Shown: piece after piece, positions 42,841 to 50,946 of the stretch
How positions within the stretch are numbered: the stretch's first letter is position 1
Layout of the letters: every line of letters starts with the position of its first letter
Assembly (NCBI GenBank): GCA_963809385.1
Contig: CAWEJL010000004.1
Coordinates: forward strand, 434,001 to 498,000
Direction: 5' to 3'
DNA: 64,000 nucleotides
DNA from: JAKAIY01 sp963809385
Lineage (GTDB): Bacteria; Chloroflexota; Ktedonobacteria; Ktedonobacterales; JADMIN01
Notes under the pieces: model-generated
Database searches by the model: none
The model's input: the letters and a program-made list of their open reading frames with translations, nothing else
Told to the model about the DNA's origin: nothing
Position numbers and translations under genes: made by a program

Positions 42841-43645
42841 GTGGCGGAGCGAGTCGAGGTCCCCGATTTGCGCGGACGCGTGGCGCTGGTGACAGGCGGC
42901 GGGCGCGGCCTGGGCGCGGCCACCGCGCTGGCGCTCGCCGAGGCTGGCGCTGATGTGGCCCTCCTGGGCCGCTCGGAGCCTACCCTGGCCACCGTCGCGG
43001 GCGCCGTGCGCCAGCGCGGGCGCCACGCCGCCTGGACCGTCGCCGATGTGGCGAGCTGGGAGGCGGTGCGCGACGCCGTCACGGAGATGAGCGACGCGCT
43101 CGGCCCGATAGACATCCTCATCAACAACGCCGCCGTCGAAGGCGCCACCTCCCGCATCGACGGCGCTGGACCCCGACGAGTGGGCCGCCGAGCTCGCCAT
43201 CAATCTCAACGGCCCGTTCTACTGCGCCCGCGCCACGATGTCCACCATGCGCGAGCGCGGCTGGGGTCGCATCCTCAACGTCACCTCCGGCGCCGCCATC
43301 CGCCCGCTCCCCGGCAAAGCCGCCTACAGCGTCGCCAAGGCCGGGCTGGACCACCTCACCCGCGCGCTGGCCGCCGAGCTAGCGGACTCCGGCGTCGCCG
43401 CCATCGCCCTCAGCCCCGGCATGATGGACACCGAGATGCAGGCCCGCCTGCGTGGCGCCCCCGCGCCCGAGATGGACACGTTCCGCCAGGCCCACAGCGC
43501 CGGCTGGCTGCGCCCGCCCGAAGAGGCCGCCGCCCTGCTCCGCTGGCTCTGCGGCCCCGACGGCGACGCCTACTCCGGCCAGATCGTCAGCATCCAGGCC
43601 GCTGACATCCGCGCCCGCGCCGGCCTGCCGGAGATCACGCGCTGA
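42841..43645 (+). CDS. Short-chain dehydrogenase/reductase (one +1 shift)
   Basis: I choose the GTG at 42841, which has AGGAGG 7 nt upstream. The frame reads VALVTGGGRGLGAATALALA and INNAAVEGATSRID, then needs a +1 shift in GG at 43162-43163 to continue ALDPDEWAAELAINLNGPFY, the catalytic NVTSGAAIRPLPGKAAYSVAK-type serine/tyrosine/lysine and ALSPGMMDTEMQ to the stop at 43645, 267 residues. The extra G is probably a sequence error. The gene is sandwiched between the two CoA-transferase subunits, suggesting that it oxidises or reduces a hydroxy-acyl-CoA in the same pathway. Confidence 0.87.
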
Positions 43646-43687
43646 ACGTGTTTGTACCATGGTAAGAAGCGGAGGACGGAGCGCGCT

Positions 43688-44476
43688 ATGTCTGGTTTAC
43701 TTGGGTCAAGTGGCGCGGGCGACTACACCCCGCAGGAGCTGATGGTCGTCTGCGCCGCGCGCGCTATTCGCGATGGCGAGGTGGTCTTCGTCGGCATGCG
43801 CTTGCCGCTGATCGCCTTCGCCCTGGCCAAGCGCACCCACGCCCCCAACGCCACCGGCCTCTTCGAGAATGGCCTCGTGCGCGACACACCCGCCCGCGAG
43901 TTGCTGCTGACGATGGGCGACGCCCCCAACATCCTCGGCGCCGAGTGGGCCACCCGCACCGGCGCGCTGATGGGCCTGCTGGCGCAGGGCTGGGCCAATC
44001 TGGGCTTCGTTGGCGCCGCCGAGGTGGACCGCTACGGCAACCTCAACACCTCGTACATCGGCGACCGGAAACACCCACAGACCAAGCTCCCCGGCAGCGG
44101 TGGCGCCGCCGACATCGCCTCGCTCTCCCAGCGGCTGGCGATCATCATGTCGCACGAGCGCAAGCGCTTCCCGGAGCGCGTCAGCTATATCACCAGCCCC
44201 GGCTACGGCGAGGGCGGCGACTGGCGGCGCGAGGTCGGCCTGCCGCGCGGCGGCCCGCACGTCGTCATCACCACGCTGGCCGTCCTCGGCTTCACCAGCG
44301 ACACCCACGAGATGGAGCTCCAGTCCTGGCGCCCCGGCTCCAGCGCGGAGGAGGTCCGCGCCCAGACCGGCTGGGACCTGCGCGTCGCCCCTGACGCCCG
44401 CGAAACCGTCCCGCCGACCGCCGACGAACTGCGCATCATCCGCGAGATAGACCCCGACGGCTTCTGGACCCGCTGA
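43688..44476 (+). CDS. CoA-transferase family I, beta subunit
   Basis: This 262-residue subunit has the family beta fold: VFVGMRLPLIAFALAKRTHA, GLFENGLVRD with the catalytic glutamate, LGFVGAAEVDRYGNLNTSYI and GSGGAADIASLSQRLAIIMS. The last third has ITSPGYGEGGDWRREV and VLGFTSDTHEMELQS, resembling IpdB-like subunits of steroid ring catabolism. It completes the alpha subunit at 41840. The ATG at 43688 follows a GGAGGA-containing stretch at moderate spacing. Presumably the heteromer acts on a branched or cyclic acyl-CoA. Confidence 0.88.
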   Translation: MSGLLGSSGAGDYTPQELMVVCAARAIRDGEVVFVGMRLPLIAFALAKRTHAPNATGLFENGLVRDTPARELLLTMGDAPNILGAEWATRTGALMGLLAQGWANLGFVGAAEVDRYGNLNTSYIGDRKHPQTKLPGSGGAADIASLSQRLAIIMSHERKRFPERVSYITSPGYGEGGDWRREVGLPRGGPHVVITTLAVLGFTSDTHEMELQSWRPGSSAEEVRAQTGWDLRVAPDARETVPPTADELRIIREIDPDGFWTR

Positions 44477-44522
44477 TGGCGCCGTGTCACGTAGATAGCC
44501 TGGCCGCGCTCTCTCACGCCCC

Positions 44523-45167
44523 CTACCACGCCCGCCGGGTCAGCGCCAGGAACAGGGAGAACGCGCCCACCAGGATCATCGCCATCGCCACCACCGCCAG
44601 CCAGAGGATGCCTACCGCGTCCAGCAAATAGAGCGCGAAGCGCTCCGTCAGGATGGGCTGACGCGGCGCCACCATCCACAGCGCCTGCGCCAGGGAGGCC
44701 ACCAGTAGCGCCACGCCCCACGCCGCCGCCAGCGACGCCAGCGCCGCGCCCAACCGGGCCAGCCGCAGATAACCCGGCGCCCGCTCCGTATCGTAGACCA
44801 TGCGTGGCTTTTGTTCCACAAGTGGCTTGCGCTCGCGACGGCCAAGCCGCAACGCGGGCATCCACGCGGAATCCGTGACACGCTTGCGTTTGCGCGTGTC
44901 CAGCGGACTCCCAGCGCTGGCGTCCTGCGCCTGGGGTGGAGTGGCCCGGCGGGGCGGCGGCGTCGCCACGCGCGGCTGCGTATCCTTCTGCGCGGAGTTC
45001 GGCACGGCTGGCGGCGCGCCGTCTCTTCCCCACTGGTCATCCCGCCCAACGCGCTTCTCGAGCGCGGGTTGCTCGTCCCGCACGTCAGGCGCCGCCCCTG
45101 GCTCACTCATCCACATCGCTCGCTCGTCTTTCCCACGCCGCGCCGCCCGATTCGCGTCAGTCCGCAT
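44523..45167 (-). CDS. Membrane protein with disordered N-terminus
   Basis: This 214-residue protein has a polar, proline- and charge-rich N-terminal region of about 135 residues, followed by two hydrophobic helices (ASLAAAWGVALLVASLAQAL and AVGILWLAVVAMAMILVGAF). It begins MRTDANRAARRGKDERAMWM; a later ATG at the MWMSEPG position is also possible. No family is recognised. It is convergent with the CoA-transferase beta gene. Confidence 0.6.
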   Translation of the reverse strand: MRTDANRAARRGKDERAMWMSEPGAAPDVRDEQPALEKRVGRDDQWGRDGAPPAVPNSAQKDTQPRVATPPPRRATPPQAQDASAGSPLDTRKRKRVTDSAWMPALRLGRRERKPLVEQKPRMVYDTERAPGYLRLARLGAALASLAAAWGVALLVASLAQALWMVAPRQPILTERFALYLLDAVGILWLAVVAMAMILVGAFSLFLALTRRAW

Positions 45168-45219
45168 GCCCGGCGACCCTTTGTAGGGTAGCCTATCCAG
45201 CCCGGCCCGTCAAAGGGGA

Positions 45220-46368
45220 CTAGCCGTCCGCCAGCGCCCGCTCCAGATCGGCGATCAGGTCGTCGGGATGCTCCAGGCCGATCGAGAGCCGCAGCAGGTT
45301 GCGCGGCGTCCGGCTTTGCGGCCCCTCGACGCTGGCGCGGTGCTCGATCAGACTCTCCACCCCGCCCAGGCTGGTCGCCCGTGTGAAGACGCGCACGCGG
45401 GCGAGCAGCGCCATCGCCGCCGCCTCGCCGCCGCGTACCTGGATCGAGAGCATGCCGCCGGGCAGCGTCATCTGCCGCATCGCGATGTCATGCCCAGGAT
45501 GCTGCGGCAGGCCGGGATAGTGGACGGCCTCGATCTCGGGCTGCCCCGCCAGGTAGCGCGCCACCGCCAGCGCGTGCTCGCTATGCCCGCGCATGCGGTA
45601 GGCCAGCGTCCGCGCGCCGCGCAGCGTCAGCCAGCTATCGAACGGCGACAGCACGGCGCCCGCCGCCCCCTGGATCGCGCGCACGCGCTCGAACAGCGCG
45701 TCATCCACGCGCCCGACGACCGCGCCGCCGAGCGTATCGCTATGCCCGCCCAGATACTTCGTCGTCGAATGCACGACCAGATCGGCCCCCAACGCGAGCG
45801 GGCGCTGCAACGCGGGCGTCGCCCAGGTGTTGTCGCAGACCAGCGCCGCGCCTACCCCGCGCGCGATGGCGCTCACCCGCGCGATGTCGGTAATCTTCAG
45901 CAGCGGGTTGGAGGGTGACTCGGCCCAGATCAGCCGCGTGGTGGGCAGCAGCGCGGCTTCGATCGCGGTGGGGTTGGTCATATCCACGAACGTCGATTCC
46001 AGCCCCCACGACCCGAAGAGCCCCCGCAGCAGGTTCGCCGTCCCGTGATAGACATCGTCCGGCGCGATCACATGGTCACCCGGCCCCAGCGCCTGGAAGA
46101 CCGCCGTGGTGGCCGCCGCACCCGACGCGAACGCCGCCGCCCCTACCTGGCCGCTCGCGTCCGCCGCTTCGCCCGCCTCCAGCGCCGCCAGCAGACGCTC
46201 CAGCGCGCCGCGGGTCGGATTATCCGTGCGGATATAGACGTAGCCCTGCGGGTAGTCGCCATCGGGCCGCCGCTCGAAGGTCGTGGAGAGATGCAGCGGC
46301 GGCGTGACAGCCCCTGTCGCCGGATCGCTCTCATGGTCAGCGTGTATCGCCAGCGTCTCGAAGCGCAT
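45220..46368 (-). CDS. Cys/Met metabolism PLP-dependent enzyme (cystathionine gamma-synthase/lyase family)
   Basis: This 382-residue enzyme matches the trans-sulfuration family: TLAIHADHESDPATGAVTPP, VYIRTDNPTRGALERLLAAL, FASGAAATTAVFQALGPGDH, IWAESPSNPLLKITDI, VCDNTWATPALQRPL and HSTTKYLGGHSDTLGG, with the Schiff-base lysine. The C-terminal GGVESLIEHRAS is standard. Sequence alone does not separate synthase, lyase and gamma-elimination activities. The ATG at 46368 has AGGAGG 5-6 nt upstream. No other sulfur genes adjoin it. Confidence 0.92.
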   Translation of the reverse strand: MRFETLAIHADHESDPATGAVTPPLHLSTTFERRPDGDYPQGYVYIRTDNPTRGALERLLAALEAGEAADASGQVGAAAFASGAAATTAVFQALGPGDHVIAPDDVYHGTANLLRGLFGSWGLESTFVDMTNPTAIEAALLPTTRLIWAESPSNPLLKITDIARVSAIARGVGAALVCDNTWATPALQRPLALGADLVVHSTTKYLGGHSDTLGGAVVGRVDDALFERVRAIQGAAGAVLSPFDSWLTLRGARTLAYRMRGHSEHALAVARYLAGQPEIEAVHYPGLPQHPGHDIAMRQMTLPGGMLSIQVRGGEAAAMALLARVRVFTRATSLGGVESLIEHRASVEGPQSRTPRNLLRLSIGLEHPDDLIADLERALADG

Positions 46369-46638
46369 GGAGCCTCCTCTATCGCGCGTTGAACGGCGGC
46401 CGCTCCATCAGCGAGCGCCGCTCATCCAGCGGGTCATGCGCCCAGGACGCCCAGGCGACCCGCCATGCTCAGTATCCCACGCGCTAGACCGCGGCGCCAT
46501 CGCCCGCGTCCTCCTCGATACGCGCTCACACGCTCCACCCTATCAGCGCGCCACTGACACGCAGCCGTGCGGATAATGGCAACCATTGGAGCAGGAGGAT
46601 GACAACGCCCAGAGGATTTCACGACCAACTCCCGCCGC

Positions 46639-47142
46639 TTACGGGTTCAGGAGCGGGATGATCTCGGCGGTGGGGCGCCCATCGGTGATGGTGAGGAGGG
46701 CGATAGTACAGTGAGGCTGGGCGCGGCGGTCGGTGGCGCTGCCGGGGTTGAGCAGCAGCAGCCCGTCGCGGTCTTCGGCGAAGGGGATGTGGCTGTGGCC
46801 GAAGACGACCACGCGGGCGTCGGGGAACTCGCGGTGGGCGGCCTCGCGGCGGGTGGCGCGGTCGCCGAGGATGTGGACCATGCCGATGAGACAGCCGCCA
46901 ACGGTGATCAGGCGCTTGATGGGCAGTGTGCGGACGATCTCGGCGTCCTCGACGTTGCCCTGGACGGCCTCGACAGGCGCGTAGGCTTCAAGCTGGTCGA
47001 GCGCGGCGCGGGTAGAGAGGTCGCCAGCGTGCAGGATCAGTTCGACATCCGCGAAGTGGCGCAGGGCGGCGTCGGGGATGCGCGCCGCTCTGCGGGGCAG
47101 ATGGGTGTCGGAGATGACGCCAATGCGGTGGATGTCTGGCAT
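46639..47142 (-). CDS. YfcE/MJ0936-type metallophosphoesterase
   Basis: This 167-residue calcineurin-like phosphodiesterase has the metal motifs RIGVISDTHLPRRAARIP (D and H), LILHAGDLSTRAALDQL (GD), QGNVED (GN), GMVHILGDR (GMVHI variant of GxxH) and VVFGHSHIPF (GHSH). It probably cleaves a phosphodiester or nucleotide; members of this family often are broad in vitro. The ATG at 47142 follows a short spacer from the upstream membrane-protein gene (16 bp), so the two may be co-transcribed. Confidence 0.93.
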   Translation of the reverse strand: MPDIHRIGVISDTHLPRRAARIPDAALRHFADVELILHAGDLSTRAALDQLEAYAPVEAVQGNVEDAEIVRTLPIKRLITVGGCLIGMVHILGDRATRREAAHREFPDARVVVFGHSHIPFAEDRDGLLLLNPGSATDRRAQPHCTIALLTITDGRPTAEIIPLLNP

Positions 47143-47158
47143 GATGCGCGTAAAGCCG

Positions 47159-47605
47159 TTAGCTGTTTGCGGCGGCGGCGATGGCAGACTTCTTGACGAT
47201 GTCCCCTACCAAGCGGTTGACGATCAGGATGACGATAATCGCGATGAGCGTGACCGCGATGGCGTAGGCGAACAAAACCTCAGTATGATTGAGCGTAAAT
47301 GGCCCTATCTTATTGCTAACAATCCCATTCAGGAGCGCACCGAGAGCACTGTTCCAGGCCAAGGCGGCGATGAAGCTGAAGGCGGATGTTATCAGGCTAA
47401 CGATAGTGGCTATGACGACGGTGGTGGCGGCCTGGGCTTCGGCGCGAGCGGCGGCCTGCGCCCTCATTATTTTCTCGACCGCCGCGGCGTCCATCATCCG
47501 GCGCGGGTCGAGGTTGCGCGGGTCCATGCCCTGCGGCATGTTGAAACGCTTCCGCTGCTCGGCCTCATGGCGCTGCTGCTGCTGCTGCTGCTGGTCGTCG
47601 ATCAT
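47159..47605 (-). CDS. Two-helix membrane protein resembling DUF5654
   Basis: This 148-residue protein starts MIDDQQQQQQQRHEAEQRKR, where the glutamine run comes from a trinucleotide CTG/CAG repeat. It has one helical hairpin (VSLITSAFSFIAALAWNSAL and YAIAVTLIAIIVILIVNRLV), an arrangement recalling DUF5654. The N-terminal helix is amphipathic. Its stop lies 16 bp before the start of the phosphoesterase gene. Confidence 0.6.
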   Translation of the reverse strand: MIDDQQQQQQQRHEAEQRKRFNMPQGMDPRNLDPRRMMDAAAVEKIMRAQAAARAEAQAATTVVIATIVSLITSAFSFIAALAWNSALGALLNGIVSNKIGPFTLNHTEVLFAYAIAVTLIAIIVILIVNRLVGDIVKKSAIAAAANS

Positions 47606-47965
47606 GCCCAGTCCTCCACCTGTCTGCTAGCGTCTCTCACCGCGCAACGGCTGCCGGATTGGCGCGCCTGGCGTATCGCTGTCGCATGCGAACACAACCC
47701 GTATGCGGCTGCGAGCTATACGCAGTCTACAAGATTTAGGCAGCTTGTCAAGGCGGGCGGGACTGCGCCGCCAGGGTCTGTGAATTGTCGACGCTACGTC
47801 GCGGCCATGAATGGCCGGCGCACGCGGGGAGGGGCATACATGCCCTGTCCGCAGCGCGCGCCGGCGCATCGGACTTCAGTCCGCGTCCGCGTGCTCCGGC
47901 CTTTTCAAGGCCGAGAGCGCCGACCATTCACAAGCCGCCGGGACTGCGCCGCATGGCGGTGTGAG
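47606..47965. repeat. Repeat-containing region between the membrane protein and birA
   Basis: About 360 bp with no gene. It contains palindromes of the interspersed family: GGCCATGAATGGCC (about 47802-47815), GGGCATACATGCCC (about 47833-47846), CGGACTTCAGTCCG (about 47870-47883) and GGCCTTTTCAAGGCC (about 47898-47912). The arrangement mirrors the cluster between the exporter genes near 11.3 kb. Confidence 0.7.
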
Positions 47966-48787
47966 CTATTCCACATCGCCCCAGGTGATGGTGAGAAGCT
48001 GGCCGTCATCGAGCCGCAGGAGCAGCGCGCCGTCGCTGTCCACATCCACCGCCAGACCCTCCAGCGCGTCGGGCCGGTGAGGCGACTGGTGGATGATCGC
48101 GCGGCGGCCCAGCGTGACGAGTCGCGCGCGCCAGTGGTCGCGCAGCGCGCGCTGGGCGGCGTCCCCGCCATCAGCGAGCTCACGGTAGCGCGCGTCGAGG
48201 CGGCTGATGAGCGCGATGGCCAGCGGCTCGCGCGGGATGGGGGCGCCCACCTCGGCGCCCAGCGTCGTGGCGCGGCTGGCAAGCTCCGGGTCGCTGGCCA
48301 TCTCGCCATTGACGTTGAGGCCCATGCCAAGGATAGCGACGCCGCCGCTGGTCTCGATGAGGATGCCGCAGACCTTGCGCCCGTTGACGAGGATGTCGTT
48401 TGGCCACTTGATCTCCGCGTGGAGCGGCGTCGCGGCCTCGATGGCCTCCGCGACGGCGAGCGCGCTGGCCATCACCAGATAGTGCGGCGGAAAAGTGGGG
48501 CGCAGGACGAAGGAGAGGATCAGCTGCTGGTTGGGCAGCGGCTTCCAGACGCGGCCCACACGCCCGCGCCCCGCTGTCTGGTGATCGGTCGTGACGAGCG
48601 CGCCCTCAGCGGCGCCAGCGCGGGCCAGATCACTGGCGTAGGTATTGGTGGAGTCCAGCTCCGGGAAGTAGATCAGCGGATTGCCCAGCGTCAGGCCGCG
48701 CAGCCCGTGGCGAAGGATGTCCACGCGGAGGGGGGCGTCATCGCTGGCGCGGGAAGTGTCCGCGCCGGGTGGGTTGGACTGGGACAT
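47966..48787 (-). CDS. birA: Biotin-protein ligase
   Basis: This 273-residue protein matches BirA class I without an N-terminal DNA-binding helix-turn-helix, so it is probably only a ligase. Motifs: FPELDSTNTYASDLARAG, TTDHQTAGRGRVGRVWKPL (the GRGRxGR adenylation loop), IKWPNDILVNGRKVCGILIE and GLNVNGEM, then the small C-terminal SH3-like domain. The ATG at 48787 has GGAGG 6 nt upstream. The upstream minus strand carries a promoter, a short leader ORF and an intrinsic terminator, so expression may be controlled by attenuation. Confidence 0.93.
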   Translation of the reverse strand: MSQSNPPGADTSRASDDAPLRVDILRHGLRGLTLGNPLIYFPELDSTNTYASDLARAGAAEGALVTTDHQTAGRGRVGRVWKPLPNQQLILSFVLRPTFPPHYLVMASALAVAEAIEAATPLHAEIKWPNDILVNGRKVCGILIETSGGVAILGMGLNVNGEMASDPELASRATTLGAEVGAPIPREPLAIALISRLDARYRELADGGDAAQRALRDHWRARLVTLGRRAIIHQSPHRPDALEGLAVDVDSDGALLLRLDDGQLLTITWGDVE

Positions 48788-48832
48788 GCGCGGCCTCCGC
48801 ATTTAGGAGTGGTAATAGGAGTGGCATGGGAC

Positions 48833-48871
48833 AAAAAAAGACCGGGGCGACAGCCACTCGGCTATCACCCC
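48833..48871 (-). terminator. Intrinsic terminator upstream of birA (leader attenuator)
   Basis: On the minus strand GGGGTGATAGCC pairs with GGCTGTCGCCCC across a 4-nt loop (12 pairs with two wobbles), followed by GGTC and seven T residues. It ends about 47 nt before the birA start. Confidence 0.85.
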
Positions 48872-48990
48872 AGTCGAACCGCGCAGGCGAGATCTCTCTC
48901 ACCGATGCGAGCGGTCAATCCGCATCCGGCGAAAACGCCGGTCGAGGATGTGGGACGCATACGACGCCTCCGCGAACGGAGGTGGTGTCG

Positions 48991-49065
48991 CTAGCGGACC
49001 CGCTCCCTCGGAGAATCGATGCGGAGAGCAGTCAAACCGCCTGCGCGGCTAGAACGTTCACTCAC
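48991..49065 (-). CDS. Possible 24-codon leader peptide
   Basis: GTG at 49065 is preceded at 9 nt by a GGAGG that is part of AAAGGAGGTGAT, fully complementary to the 16S 3' end. It encodes MSERSSRAGGLTALRIDSPR and then ERVR, ending at TAG at 48991. Two tiny alternative frames start in the same place (ATG at 49072, GTG at 49070). The Ser/Arg-rich content gives no obvious amino-acid sensing run. A strong SD so close to the transcript start argues that it is translated. Confidence 0.45.
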   Translation of the reverse strand: MSERSSRAGGLTALRIDSPRERVR

Positions 49066-49245
49066 TGCACATCACCTCCTTTCGTTGGCAAGAGCATAGC
49101 ACGCGACGCAAGAGCGCGTCAAGCGCAATCCACCAGCCTGGCGGAAATTGCTGTTCTATACGTTGATCGCGTCATCGCGTGAAGCCGGGCGCGGTCTGGA
49201 ATACAGCGGAATAACGCAATCCGCTCATGAAGTTGGCGGCGCCTC

Positions 49246-49276
49246 TTGACAGACTAATTAGAGTAGTTTATAACTA
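49246..49276 (+). promoter_or_regulatory. Promoter and TetR-type operator of the hydrolase-tetR operon
   Basis: TTGACA (49246-49251), 17-nt spacer, TATAAC (49269-49274) is a near-consensus sigma-70 promoter. The perfect palindrome TAGTTTATAACTA (49264-49276) overlaps the -10. A wider pair ACTAAT (about 49253) and ATTAGT (about 49284) frames it. The TetR-family protein encoded in the same operon is the likely ligand. Confidence 0.65.
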
Positions 49277-49309
49277 TTTATATTAGTTCTGCGCGAGGGG
49301 AGGTATTCA

Positions 49310-50173
49310 ATGGAGACGCGCTTTATGACGCTCCCGGAGGGGCGTATTGCGTACGATGACCAGGGGTCGGGGCCGGTGGTGATCTGTGTTCCGGGAATGG
49401 GCGACATCCGGGCGGAGTACCGTCTGCTGACGCCGCGACTGGTCGCGGCGGGCTTCCGGGTTGTGACGATGGACATACGTGGGCATGGCGAGACGGACGC
49501 GCGCTGGTCCGATTACTCCGTCGCCGCGATTGGCGCGGATATGGTGGCGCTGGCGCGCGAGCTACACGCCGGGCCGGTATATCTGGTGGGGAATTCGATG
49601 GCGGCGGGCGCCTCGGTATGGGCCGCCGCCGAGGCGCCTGAGCTAGTGGCAGGCGTGGTGATGCTCTCACCGTTCGCGCGCGATACGGCGCCATACTGGC
49701 AGGCGCGCATCCTCTACACGACGCTCTTTGCGCCGCTCTTCAGCGGGCTGTGGGGGCCAGCGATGTGGAGGCGCTACCTGGCGTCGCTCTACCCGACGGG
49801 CCAGCCGGAAGACCTCACGCCGCATCTGGCGCGGGTGGAGGCGAACCTGCGCGAGCCGGGGCGGATGCGCGCGCTGCGCGCGATGCTGGCTGCGTCGAAG
49901 GATTCCGCCGGGCGACGCCTGGGTCGTGTGACAGCGCCCGCGCTAGTCATCTTCGGGACGAAGGACCGCGATTTCGCGTCGCCGGAGACCGAGGCGCGCA
50001 CGCTGACGGGCCTGCTAGGCGGCCCGTCGCGCGTAGAGATGATCGCGGGGGCGGGGCATTATCCGCATGCCGAGATGGCAGAGCGCGTGGGGCCGCTGGT
50101 CGCCAGATTCCTGACGGAGTTACGCGATCAGGCGCGGCCAGCGGATGTAGGGGAGGCGGCGCATGGAGCCTGA
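49310..50173 (+). CDS. Alpha/beta hydrolase
   Basis: This 287-residue enzyme has the alpha/beta-hydrolase core: GPVVICVPGMGDIRAEYRLL, VVTMDIRGHGETDARW, the nucleophile elbow YLVGNSMAAGAS (GNSMA, the serine present with Ala at the last position), the acid in FGTKDRDFASPE and the base in GAGHYPHAEMAE. The ATG at 49310 has GGGGAGG upstream. It overlaps the next gene (TetR) by 11 bp. The pair is probably repressed by the TetR protein and induced by an ester-like ligand. Confidence 0.9.
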   Translation: METRFMTLPEGRIAYDDQGSGPVVICVPGMGDIRAEYRLLTPRLVAAGFRVVTMDIRGHGETDARWSDYSVAAIGADMVALARELHAGPVYLVGNSMAAGASVWAAAEAPELVAGVVMLSPFARDTAPYWQARILYTTLFAPLFSGLWGPAMWRRYLASLYPTGQPEDLTPHLARVEANLREPGRMRALRAMLAASKDSAGRRLGRVTAPALVIFGTKDRDFASPETEARTLTGLLGGPSRVEMIAGAGHYPHAEMAERVGPLVARFLTELRDQARPADVGEAAHGA

Positions 50174-50768
50174 TGCGCCACGCCGGCGACGGGCGGGGCT
50201 GGATGATCGGGTGATCCTGCGCGCGGCGGGCGAGATCGCCGACCGCGACGGGCTGGAGCAGTTGAGCCTGGCGCGGTTGGCGGAGTCTCTGGATGTGCGG
50301 CCGCCATCGCTCTACAATCACGTCTCTGGCCTGGACGATGTGCGGCGCGGGCTGGCGCTCGAAGGCGCGCGGGCGCTTGCCGGACGGCTGGCGCGGGCCG
50401 CCGTCGGCAAGTCCGGGCCGGAGGGGGTGCGCGCGATTGGCGCGTCGTATCGCGCGTTCGCCCGCGAGCATCCCGGCCTCTACGCCGCGCTGCAACGCGC
50501 CCCGGCCCCCGATGACACCGCGCTGATCGCCGCCAGTGACGATATTCTGGCTATTTTACGGGCGGCGCTGGCCCCGTGGGGTCTGGACAAGGCGGCGCAG
50601 GTCCACGCGATGCGCACGCTGCGCAGCCTGGCGCACGGCTTCGTCTCGCTGGAGGCCGCCGGAGGGTTTGGCATACCCGTTGACCTGGAGGAGAGCTATA
50701 ATTACGCGATTGGGCTATTCATCGCCGGGCTGGCGGGCGAGGCAAAACGTCCAACGGCGCGGGGGTGA
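50163..50768 (+). CDS. TetR-family regulator (WHG-type C-terminal domain)
   Basis: This 201-residue protein has the TetR DNA-binding domain LDDRVILRAAGEIADRDGLE, LSLARLAESLDVRPPSLYNH and VSGLDDVRRGLAL, and a C-terminal helical domain with a MRTLRSLAHGFVSLEAAGGF motif resembling the WHG family. It overlaps the hydrolase gene by 11 bp and probably binds the palindrome at 49264-49276, giving negative autoregulation. Confidence 0.9.
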   Translation: MEPDAPRRRRAGLDDRVILRAAGEIADRDGLEQLSLARLAESLDVRPPSLYNHVSGLDDVRRGLALEGARALAGRLARAAVGKSGPEGVRAIGASYRAFAREHPGLYAALQRAPAPDDTALIAASDDILAILRAALAPWGLDKAAQVHAMRTLRSLAHGFVSLEAAGGFGIPVDLEESYNYAIGLFIAGLAGEAKRPTARG

Positions 50769-50799
50769 GCGCGGGCGTGTGATGCGCGCGAACGAACGC

Positions 50800-50829
50800 T
50801 TGCGTTTTGGGGCGAGGTCGTGCTATACT
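50800..50829 (+). promoter_or_regulatory. tRNA-Ala promoter
   Basis: TTGCGT (50800-50805), 18-nt spacer, TATACT (50824-50829), then 11 nt to the first tRNA base at 50841. Confidence 0.7.
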
Positions 50830-50840
50830 CATCTGCGCCT

Positions 50841-50916
50841 GGGGATGTAGCTCAGTTGGAAGAGCGCGACGTTCGCAATGTCGAGGCCAGGGGTTCGAGC
50901 CCCCTCATCTCCACCA
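50841..50916 (+). tRNA. tRNA-Ala, anticodon CGC
   Basis: The cloverleaf folds completely: acceptor GGGGATG/CATCTCC with the G3-U70 wobble pair that identifies alanine tRNA, a D arm of GCTC/GAGC, anticodon arm CGACG-TTCGCAA-TGTCG with anticodon CGC, T arm AGGGG-TTCGAGC-CCCCT, discriminator A, and an encoded CCA (50914-50916). It reads GCG codons. A promoter lies 11 nt upstream and a long hairpin terminator 30 nt downstream. Confidence 0.97.
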
Positions 50917-50946
50917 CAAAACAACCTAATCACCCCTTTGCGGAGG

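Larger units (their letters stand above)
48833..49122 (-). promoter_or_regulatory. Leader RNA with own promoter, possible birA attenuator
   Basis: A strong promoter, TTGACG (49117-49122), 18-nt spacer, TATGCT (49093-49098), should start an RNA about 6-10 nt later. The RNA carries an anti-16S-complementary SD at once, a 24-codon frame (48991-49065), a CCTCCG-TTCG-CGGAGG hairpin (about 48966-48981), a CCGGCG-TTTT-CGCCGG hairpin (about 48925-48940) and ends at the terminator at 48833-48871. It could be a sRNA or a cis-acting leader of birA. No T-box or known riboswitch motif was recognised. Confidence 0.6.

Noticed and set aside
48961..49020. T-box-like AGGTGGTGTCGCTAGCGG on the plus strand
   Set aside because: No stem I or specifier loop precedes it, and no aminoacyl-tRNA synthetase or amino-acid gene follows; the terminator and SD point to the minus strand.
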